A stretch of 6,835 bases of DNA. Source: an uncultured Clostridia bacterium (GTDB lineage: Bacteria; Bacillota; Clostridia; Lachnospirales; Lachnospiraceae). Of this stretch, positions 1 through 5,902 are shown piece after piece. Below the pieces are notes generated by a model, which saw nothing but the letters and a program-made list of their open reading frames with translations, searched no databases and was not told where the DNA came from. A program made the position numbers and the translations under genes. Each line of letters starts with the position of its first letter. Position 1 is the first letter of the stretch. The DNA lies in NCBI GenBank assembly GCA_947304065.1, contig CAMZAI010000144.1, positions 1 through 6,835 on the forward strand, given 5' to 3'.

Positions 1-595
1 TCATCAGTTCGCTCGTAGCGACCGCGATGTCGCGTCCGCCGGGAACCATCCACGGCACAACTCCGACTCCGTCGGGGAATACAACGGGGCACTCCGTGGC
101 CATCTCCCAGAGCTCTCTGGTGAAAACGGCGTCATCGAGCGGCAGCACAAAGGTCAGCGCGATGATGTTCGTGGTATGCGCATGGTAGATCACGCGGTAC
201 TTGGGATCGATCAGGAACTTCACCTCGTGGTTCATCAGATGGCTCGGAAGCTCGGATGTCGGACGGCCTCCGTTTACGAGTCCCCAGACGATCCTGTAAT
301 TCTCACCCGCCTTGTCGAGCTCGATCACGCACATCGAATCCGCGGGATCGATGACGCAGTTCCTGAAAAACTTGCCCGAACCGGTAACGAGGAAATATTC
401 CCCGCCCAGCGCGGGAACCGTGGTCCCGATCGGAGTCCAGTCCTTCGGAATAAAGTTCTCCTTTACGCTCTCAACCTCTTCGGGGCGGATGCGGTAGGAC
501 AGGTTGCCGCCGTTTCTCTCGTGCCAGCCCTGTTCCCAGCCGTCGTTGGCCATTCTTATAAAGCCTTTTACAAATTCAGCATCAAGTATTTTCAT
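1..595 (-). CDS. rhaD: L-rhamnulose-1-phosphate aldolase, N-terminal 198 residues (cut by left edge)
   Basis: Class II, zinc-dependent aldolase that splits L-rhamnulose 1-phosphate into dihydroxyacetone phosphate and L-lactaldehyde in the cytoplasm, the last committed step of rhamnose breakdown. I translated the frame by hand from the ATG at 595; it starts MKILDAEFVK and stays open to the edge. It closely follows the E. coli RhaD pattern: the phosphate-binding RNGGN loop (residues 27-31), TGSGKFFRN (71-79), TSELPSH (113-119) with the catalytic glutamate E115 (E. coli E117), the zinc ligands H138 and H140 in YHAHTTN (E. coli H141, H143), ATEC (E168, E. coli E171) and FPDGVGVVPWMVPG (173-186). 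E. coli RhaD has 274 residues, so about 75 residues, including the third zinc histidine, are missing at the left. The start is supported by AAAGGA nine bases upstream. It lies 49 bases after rhaA and is probably the next gene of the same operon. Residue equivalences are from memory of E. coli RhaD. Confidence 0.96.
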   Translation of the reverse strand, partial: MKILDAEFVKGFIRMANDGWEQGWHERNGGNLSYRIRPEEVESVKENFIPKDWTPIGTTVPALGGEYFLVTGSGKFFRNCVIDPADSMCVIELDKAGENYRIVWGLVNGGRPTSELPSHLMNHEVKFLIDPKYRVIYHAHTTNIIALTFVLPLDDAVFTRELWEMATECPVVFPDGVGVVPWMVPGGRDIAVATSELM

Positions 596-604
596 ACAAA
601 CTAA

Positions 605-610
605 TCCTTT
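605..610 (-). promoter_or_regulatory. Ribosome binding site of rhaD
   Basis: AAAGGA on the minus strand, nine bases before the ATG at 595. It is weaker than the sites of rhaA and rhaB, but it fixes the start of a gene whose end is off the window. Confidence 0.6.
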
Positions 611-644
611 CACCAGTATATCTTTACTTTCCGTTTGAAACTTC

Positions 645-1889
645 TTATCGCTTCAGCAGTACATCCTTCTCATACTTCTCGATCTCATCGTAGAAGCCGA
701 AATCGTCGACCACACCCTCGCGTCTTAAGTACTCGTCCCATATCTCGCCGAGCGGAAGAAGCTTCACGGCCTCCTGCATTACCATCTTTTTGCTGAGCTG
801 ATTCGTATCCTGCAGTTCCTTTAAGGTTCCGAAAGGTGTGCAGAGAGCCTCGAGAAGAGCCTTCTGCCAGCTTCTGTAGCCTGTCGCCAGCGCGGAGATC
901 CTGTTTATCGAAGCGTCGAAATAATCGAGCGCCATGTGAACCTTGCCGATGCCGCCGCAGCGTACGATCTCCTTTGCCATTTCCCTGGTCTCGTCGTCAA
1001 AGAGCACAACATGGTCCGAATCCCACCGGATCGGTCTCGTGATATGCAGTGCGAACTCGGGGAAGAAGCACATCAATGCGGGGATCTTGTCCGAAACGAC
1101 CTCGGTCGGATGATAATGACCGTTGTCCATAAGAGGCATAACGCCCTCGTGAGTCGCCGCGAAGCTCAGTGTGAACTCTGCGGAGCCTGCAGTGTACGCC
1201 TCAACGCCGATGCCGAATACCTTCGACTCAACGCAGGGCTTAACAAGATTGCGGTCGTAAGGGATCGAAAGGATCTGCTCGATCGAATCCTTGTATCTGA
1301 GCCTCGGTCCGAGCCTGTCGGCGGGAATGTCCTTATAGCCGTCGCCGATCCAGATGTTCATAACGCAGGGGATGCCTGTCTCTTTCGCGAAATACTCGGA
1401 AATGCGCAGGCACGCCTGTCCGTGACGGATCCAGAACTTTCTCGTCTCCTCGTCGGGGCTGGTAAGAGTCAGCCCGTCCTTCACACGGGGACTCGAGAAG
1501 AATGTGGGGTTAAAATCAAGTCCCACATGATGCTTCTTCGCAAGCTCTACCCATTTTGCGAAATGTCTGGGTTCAAGCGCGTCGCGGTCCACATACTCGC
1601 CCTTTTCGAAGATCGCGTAGCTTGCGTGCACATTGATCTTCTTTGTGCCGGGAGTCAGCTCGAAAACCTTCTCATAGTCGGCAAACAGCTGCTCGGGAGT
1701 CATTGCCTTTCCGGGATAATTTCCCGTGGTCTGGATGCCGCCGGTGAGCGGTCCGTCCTGGTCAAATCCCTTTACATCGTCCAGCTGCCAGCAGTGAAGC
1801 GCTACCGGTATCTTCTTCAGTTTCTCGATCGCAGCGTCTGTATCGACGCCGAGCTTTGCGTATCTTTCTTTTGCTTCCGAATAACTCAT
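645..1889 (-). CDS. rhaA: L-rhamnose isomerase
   Basis: Interconverts L-rhamnose and L-rhamnulose in the cytoplasm, the first step of the phosphorylating rhamnose pathway; a metal-dependent TIM-barrel enzyme. At 414 residues it matches the usual length (E. coli 419). Family segments are clear: LHCWQLDDVKGF (31-42), GGIQTTGNYPG (50-60), MNIWIGDGYKD (177-187), ESKVFGIG (221-228), DNGHYHPTEVVSDK (255-268), RPIRWDSDHVV (285-295) and LDYFDASINR (321-330). All metal and catalytic residues of the E. coli enzyme have counterparts: E221, D255, H282 and D322 (structural metal), and H258, D290 and D292 (catalytic metal). I chose the ATG at 1889 because a perfect AGGAGG lies five bases upstream; a GTG at 1928 would add 13 residues (MKKLENKTIQEGN) but has no ribosome site. 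It ends in TAA. It begins 52 bases after rhaB and rhaD follows, the same B-A-D order as in E. coli. Intact and very probably functional. Confidence 0.98.
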   Translation of the reverse strand: MSYSEAKERYAKLGVDTDAAIEKLKKIPVALHCWQLDDVKGFDQDGPLTGGIQTTGNYPGKAMTPEQLFADYEKVFELTPGTKKINVHASYAIFEKGEYVDRDALEPRHFAKWVELAKKHHVGLDFNPTFFSSPRVKDGLTLTSPDEETRKFWIRHGQACLRISEYFAKETGIPCVMNIWIGDGYKDIPADRLGPRLRYKDSIEQILSIPYDRNLVKPCVESKVFGIGVEAYTAGSAEFTLSFAATHEGVMPLMDNGHYHPTEVVSDKIPALMCFFPEFALHITRPIRWDSDHVVLFDDETREMAKEIVRCGGIGKVHMALDYFDASINRISALATGYRSWQKALLEALCTPFGTLKELQDTNQLSKKMVMQEAVKLLPLGEIWDEYLRREGVVDDFGFYDEIEKYEKDVLLKR

Positions 1890-1894
1890 GTTAC

Positions 1895-1900
1895 CCTCCT
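1895..1900 (-). promoter_or_regulatory. Strong ribosome binding site of rhaA
   Basis: AGGAGG on the minus strand, five bases before the ATG at 1889. It decides the start against the upstream in-frame GTG at 1928 and points to strong independent initiation of rhaA inside the operon. Confidence 0.9.
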
Positions 1901-1941
1901 GAATTGTTTTATTTTCAAGCTTTTTCACTGATTCATTTCAC

Positions 1942-3345
1942 TTAATCGTCCCAACTGTAACCCGTTACGTCGAAGGAATCAAATACGAGTCCTCTTCCGG
2001 TCTCAAGGTCGGGTACCGCACCGTCTGCGATCATCTGGACCAGAAGGTTTCCTATAGCCGTAGCCTCGGAAGGTCCGGCATATACGGCCCTTTGGCAGAA
2101 CTTCGCAGTGATCCTGTTCAGATAATCCGCGTTAGATCCGCCTCCGATCACATGGATGCAGGGGTAATGCACTCCCGTCATCTCTTCGATCTCACGGAGC
2201 GTATCCGCATAGCATTTCGCAAGGCTGTTGTAAATGACCGCCGCAACTTCCGCGGGCGTTTCGGGCACATCCTGTCCGCTCTCGCGGCAGGCCGCTCTCA
2301 CCTCTTCGCTCATGCTCGCGGGACTTAAGAATCTGCCGTCGTTCGCGGGGATGATGGAGCCGATGGCCGCTTCCGACGCTGCCCCGCACAGCTCGCCGTA
2401 ACTCATGTCGGGAGCCAGTTCAGCCTTCGCCGATTGGATCATCCACAGTCCCATGATGTTCTTCAGGTATCTGAAACGGTGATCGTATCCGCCTTCGTTG
2501 GTAAGATTCCTTTTTCTGCTCTCCTCCGAAGTATCTGCCTTTTTCAGCTCACAGCCCATCAGCGACCAGGTTCCGGAGCTGATGTAGAGCGTATCGTCTT
2601 CGGCAGAAGGAACCGCAGCGACAGCCGAACCCGTATCATGTGTGGCCGGAAGAACTACACTGCAGTCAAATCCGACCTCTTCCGCAATCTCCTTCTTCAG
2701 GCTTCCGAGTACCGTTCCGGGCTCCGCGATCTTTGTAAATATCCTGCGCGGAAGTCCGAGCTTATCGATCAGTTCGAAATCCCAGTCGTAGGTTTCGGGA
2801 TTTAAGAGCTGTGTGGTCGATGCATTCGTGTATTCGGTCATCCTTCTGCCCGTGAGCAAAAAGTTGAAATAATCGGGCATCAGCAGCATCGAGGATGCCT
2901 TTTCGAGCGATCCCGGATCATTCTTCTTCGCCGCGGTCAGCTGGTAGATCGTGTTGAAGGGCTGCTTCTGTATGCCCGTTCTGGCATACAGCTCATCCTC
3001 GGGGATCACCTTGTAAACCTCAAGGTCAATACCTTCTGTACGGCTGTCTCTGTACCCGTAAACGGGGCTCACCCTCTCGCCTGCTTCGTCGAGCAGAGCG
3101 TAATCTACGCCCCAGGTGTCAATGCCTATGCTGGCCGGGATCTTCCCGATCTCGGCGCACTTTTTCATGCCTGCCTTGATATGTCCGAAGAGGGCGTCTG
3201 CGTCCCAGTATTTATGTCCGTCCTTTTCGACCATACCGTTCGGAAATCTGTAGATCTCCTCTATTTTCATTTTCCCGTTCTCAAGCGTTCCGAGTATGTG
3301 TCTTCCGCTCGAAGCGCCGATATCAACGGCCAGATAATATTTCAT
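1942..3345 (-). CDS. rhaB: Rhamnulokinase
   Basis: Phosphorylates L-rhamnulose with ATP to L-rhamnulose 1-phosphate in the cytoplasm; FGGY carbohydrate kinase family. The 467-residue product (E. coli 489) has the N-terminal phosphate-binding motif VDIGASSGRH (7-16), the sugar-pocket stretch GIDTWGVDYALLD (74-86), GYRDSRT (97-103), the catalytic aspartate D237 in THDTGSA (235-241, the same number as in E. coli), SSGTWSLMG (256-264), and the ATP-binding GGGSNADYLN (401-410) followed by GPSEATAIGN (424-433). The open frame extends 25 codons further, to 3420, but that extension lies inside the upstream lyase gene. The ATG at 3345 gives the canonical MKYYLAVDIG start and has GGAGGA six bases upstream. 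Its A is also the last base of the upstream TGA (TGATG), so its translation is probably coupled to the yetA-like gene. It ends in TAA, 52 bases before rhaA. Intact. Confidence 0.97.
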   Translation of the reverse strand: MKYYLAVDIGASSGRHILGTLENGKMKIEEIYRFPNGMVEKDGHKYWDADALFGHIKAGMKKCAEIGKIPASIGIDTWGVDYALLDEAGERVSPVYGYRDSRTEGIDLEVYKVIPEDELYARTGIQKQPFNTIYQLTAAKKNDPGSLEKASSMLLMPDYFNFLLTGRRMTEYTNASTTQLLNPETYDWDFELIDKLGLPRRIFTKIAEPGTVLGSLKKEIAEEVGFDCSVVLPATHDTGSAVAAVPSAEDDTLYISSGTWSLMGCELKKADTSEESRKRNLTNEGGYDHRFRYLKNIMGLWMIQSAKAELAPDMSYGELCGAASEAAIGSIIPANDGRFLSPASMSEEVRAACRESGQDVPETPAEVAAVIYNSLAKCYADTLREIEEMTGVHYPCIHVIGGGSNADYLNRITAKFCQRAVYAGPSEATAIGNLLVQMIADGAVPDLETGRGLVFDSFDVTGYSWDD

Positions 3346-5891
3346 CAGCAGTCCTCCAAAAATTCCATCAGCATTATCGCGTTCAGTCCGAACTGAGCGG
3401 CATGGTTTGTCGAGATCCATGCGATCTCTTTAAGCTCCGCGCAGTTGCCGGCATTGGGAACCGTGACCGCCTCGTAGCCGTTCGGTGCGAAAGACGTATA
3501 CTGCTCTTTAGTGAGCGTCCTTACGGCTCTTTCGGCAAGCACTTTGTCGTTAAGCTTCGCGGCTCCGTATGCGCCGATGCCGGTCGCGAACATCGGGAGC
3601 GTAAACTTTCTGTCACCGATCAGTCCGTTCGATTCCTTCTGCTTCTCGTCATCGGGCAGGAAGTAGAATCTGCCGTACTCCGCGAGCATATCCTTCCACT
3701 CTTCGTCATCGAGCAGATCCGCCATCTCAAGCCATACCGAAGGCGCTCCCATGCATATCTGCAGGTGGGTTCCGCCGGTCGTGCGCTCGCCGATGTAGTG
3801 CAGGTGCAGCGTGTTCGGATTGAATTCGAAATCGGGTCCCGAAACAAGCTTTAACGGTGCGTTCTTTATGTCCTGCGAGCCGACGAGTATCTTGTCGCGG
3901 TATTTCGTATCGCCCGTGCGCTCCCACTCGGTCATCCAGTTCGAGCACAGTGACGACCAGTCGGGGCCGCTCCTCGCGTGCGAAGGCTCGACCATTTCCT
4001 CCTTCGGATAGAAATCTCCGAGAGGATCGCGGTTTAAGAACGTCGCCTCGTTGTCCTTTAATTCATCGAAAATGTCCTCGAGGCGTCTGTCGCCCGTCAG
4101 GTAATAGTAAAATCTGTGATGTCCCGCCATCGCGATGCGGGCTTCCTTGCACGGACAGCCCCAATGGATCACATTGTGGCGCGAGCCCATGCCCTTGTAT
4201 TTTCCGATGTGGTATACGTCCACCTCGGAGGTGTGGCGCGAGAGCTTCTCTGCCAGCCTGAACACATCCGCACGTCCGGTGCGCATGAAGTAATACCACA
4301 GCCAGAGCGTCGGGACGAGCTCCGTATTGTCCCAGGCGTAGCCTCCGACGTCATATCTCCAAACATGACGGTCGGGATCGTAGGTATGCATGAAATCGCC
4401 GTAATTGAACATGCCGTACCATTTACGCTGCTCAACCTCATTCTTGTAAAACTCAAATGAGGTTTCGAGGTCCTTCTCAAGCTTTCTCTCGAGCTCCGTA
4501 CCGTTCTTTACGAGCGACCAGTAGCCGAAGGCCCTGAGGTCGTGATAATATTCGGGATCCCCGACATAGAGCGTCGCGGTATCGATATCCGATGCGAATG
4601 TGAGCAGTTCCTCGTCGCTCACGCAGAGCGTATCGGTAAACTTCAGCGAAAATTCATTCGTGCAGGCGATCCCGTAAGGATCGGCCCCCTTGTAATCATA
4701 GCCCTCATAGCAGACCTGATTGTAGCCTCTGTCCGCGTAATGCCTGAAATCGTAAGGTCTTGCGGAGGGCGACCAGATATGCACACTCATGCGCACGGTA
4801 TCCGATGTCATTCCCGAAACCGTATATCCCGAAGGATATTTCTCCCAGAAATCGCGTATAGCGGCCATCACTCCGCCGGCCTCAGTGCCCACGAACGCGG
4901 CGCCCTTCGCCCTGCTGCCGTGCAGGCTGTCGATATAACAGAGATGATCGCCCGCGAGTTTTTTCCTGATCATGAAATGACTGTCGCTGTCCTGGCACAG
5001 ATCGTACTCATCCCAGAACGGGATATCCTTCATGATCCGCTCCATCGCCTCCAGCGCCTGTCCTTCCGGCTTCAAAACTTCTCCGCGCATCTGTGCGGCG
5101 TGGAGTCCTTCCGGAACTCTCGGCCTCCAGCTGATAAGAGTCATCGAAGACTCATGGAACACGCCGTGATCCGGCGTGAATTTGATATGTCTGTTGTAAG
5201 GCTGTCCCTCCGCGGGAATCTCAAAGCTCACCGTGAGACCCTTAAGATAATCCCTGTCGGGCTCTCCGTCATAGATAAATGTGTGCGTGAAATCAAGCCT
5301 TTCGGAACCCGCGTATATCTTCATCCTGATGATGAAGCGCAGCCTTTCTGTACCGTTCCTGTCGACATGTGTTCCCGTAAATCTGAAAGCGCACATGAGG
5401 CTTCCCTGCTCCTCGAGCTCCGCCTTATCCACCCTGCCGGAAAAATGCCTGTCAACCGTGGCCGGATCGCCGTCAACCGTAACCGGCGATGACAGTATCA
5501 GCTGCGGTACAAAATTCTTCGCGACGAGCCTGCTGCCCGCCTCGATCTTTGAAACAAGGTTCGCGCCGCTCCCCGGGATAAATACGGTAAAGCTCCCGTT
5601 GTCAACAATAAAGCCGTCTCCGTCCTTTTTCAATGTGATACCGCTGCCGGCCTCAACGCCTTTTCCGGGCAGCACCTCGATGCTGTCGGTCAGCCTGTCC
5701 GCGTCTGCGGTGTGAGCGCTCCACTTAACCGAGCCGTCGGGCCAGAATGCGGTAACTCTCGACTGGAGAGGAGTCTCTGTCCCGTCGGTGTTCGTGCATA
5801 CATATTCCGAAGAAGGGCTCACTTCTCCCTTTTTCCACATGCATCCGAAGGTTGTATATCCGGTTCTTCCGGTAAGTCTGTGTAATCTCAT
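3345..5891 (-). CDS. yetA: PcRGLX/YetA-type exo-rhamnogalacturonan lyase (PL26-like)
   Basis: Family knowledge: the fungal member PcRGLX (family PL26) cleaves rhamnose-(alpha-1,4)-galacturonate bonds of RG-I by beta-elimination from the chain end, releasing unsaturated galacturonosyl-rhamnose. Bacterial YetA proteins are homologues whose activity is less well established. The 848-residue length is close to my recollection of B. subtilis YetA. Visible layout: an N-terminal beta domain with PLQSRVTAFWPDGSVKW (41-57), a central beta-sandwich to about residue 430, and a C-terminal alpha/alpha-toroid (about 450-848) with NYGDFMHTYD (496-505), WRYDVGGYAWDN (511-522), SRHTSEVDVYH (551-561), SRHNVIHWGCPCKEARIA (570-587), YYYLTGDRR (595-603) and HARSGPDWSS (638-647). 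I cannot assign catalytic residues with confidence. The N-terminus (MRLHRLTGRT) has no hydrophobic segment, so the protein is probably cytoplasmic. It starts 11 bases after the GH2-like stop behind a weak GGGG site and overlaps the rhaB start by one base, which ties its product to rhamnose use. The symbol is given by homology. Confidence 0.85.
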   Translation of the reverse strand: MRLHRLTGRTGYTTFGCMWKKGEVSPSSEYVCTNTDGTETPLQSRVTAFWPDGSVKWSAHTADADRLTDSIEVLPGKGVEAGSGITLKKDGDGFIVDNGSFTVFIPGSGANLVSKIEAGSRLVAKNFVPQLILSSPVTVDGDPATVDRHFSGRVDKAELEEQGSLMCAFRFTGTHVDRNGTERLRFIIRMKIYAGSERLDFTHTFIYDGEPDRDYLKGLTVSFEIPAEGQPYNRHIKFTPDHGVFHESSMTLISWRPRVPEGLHAAQMRGEVLKPEGQALEAMERIMKDIPFWDEYDLCQDSDSHFMIRKKLAGDHLCYIDSLHGSRAKGAAFVGTEAGGVMAAIRDFWEKYPSGYTVSGMTSDTVRMSVHIWSPSARPYDFRHYADRGYNQVCYEGYDYKGADPYGIACTNEFSLKFTDTLCVSDEELLTFASDIDTATLYVGDPEYYHDLRAFGYWSLVKNGTELERKLEKDLETSFEFYKNEVEQRKWYGMFNYGDFMHTYDPDRHVWRYDVGGYAWDNTELVPTLWLWYYFMRTGRADVFRLAEKLSRHTSEVDVYHIGKYKGMGSRHNVIHWGCPCKEARIAMAGHHRFYYYLTGDRRLEDIFDELKDNEATFLNRDPLGDFYPKEEMVEPSHARSGPDWSSLCSNWMTEWERTGDTKYRDKILVGSQDIKNAPLKLVSGPDFEFNPNTLHLHYIGERTTGGTHLQICMGAPSVWLEMADLLDDEEWKDMLAEYGRFYFLPDDEKQKESNGLIGDRKFTLPMFATGIGAYGAAKLNDKVLAERAVRTLTKEQYTSFAPNGYEAVTVPNAGNCAELKEIAWISTNHAAQFGLNAIMLMEFLEDC
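3352..3357 (-). promoter_or_regulatory. Ribosome binding site of rhaB inside the end of the yetA-like gene
   Basis: GGAGGA on the minus strand, six bases before the rhaB ATG and within the last codons of the lyase gene. With the one-base TGATG stop/start overlap this is a typical arrangement for reinitiation by terminating ribosomes. It also rules out the longer rhaB frame starting at 3420. Confidence 0.88.
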
Positions 5892-5896
5892 AAAAA

Positions 5897-5900
5897 CCCC
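5897..5900 (-). promoter_or_regulatory. Weak ribosome binding site of the yetA-like gene
   Basis: GGGG on the minus strand, five bases before the ATG at 5891, in the 11-base gap after the stop of the GH2-like gene. It is a poor match to AGGAGG, so translation may depend on ribosomes finishing the upstream gene. The start is still favoured because the protein begins directly at the conserved N-terminal beta domain. Confidence 0.4.
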
Positions 5901-5902
5901 GA

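Noticed and set aside
176..604. Plus-strand frame of 142 codons at the left end
   Set aside because: It is antisense to rhaD, whose active-site motifs are all readable on the minus strand; no independent support.
596..644. rhaA-rhaD gap considered as holding a terminator or promoter
   Set aside because: The only complementary arms (CAAAC/GTTTG) are five bases long and far apart with no T-run, and no -35/-10 pair at proper spacing is visible.
1890..1928. 13-codon N-terminal extension of rhaA from a GTG
   Set aside because: No Shine-Dalgarno sequence before the GTG, while the ATG at 1889 has a perfect AGGAGG at ideal spacing.
936..1931. Long plus-strand open frame (331 codons) opposite rhaA
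   Set aside because: It lies almost wholly antisense to a clear rhaA, has no ribosome binding site before its ATG, and its translation resembles no family. It follows from the codon bias of rhaA on the other strand.
1957..1968. Inverted repeat GTAAC-CC-GTTAC near the end of rhaB, considered as an operator
   Set aside because: It lies in the coding sequence for the rhaB C-terminus (VTGY region), has short arms, and is not repeated elsewhere in the gaps.
3346..3420. 25-codon N-terminal extension of rhaB
   Set aside because: It lies inside the lyase coding region, does not look like a rhamnulokinase N-terminus, and has no ribosome site; the ATG at 3345 has one and gives the canonical MKYYLAVDIG start.
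5383..5397. Possible catabolite-repression (cre-like) site
   Set aside because: The stretch TGAAAGCGCACATG matches the cre consensus only partly and sits deep inside the lyase coding region.
4542..5492. Plus-strand open frame of 316 codons opposite the yetA-like gene
   Set aside because: It is antisense to well-conserved lyase sequence, lacks a recognisable domain or ribosome site, and is His/Arg/Ile-rich as expected for a shadow frame.
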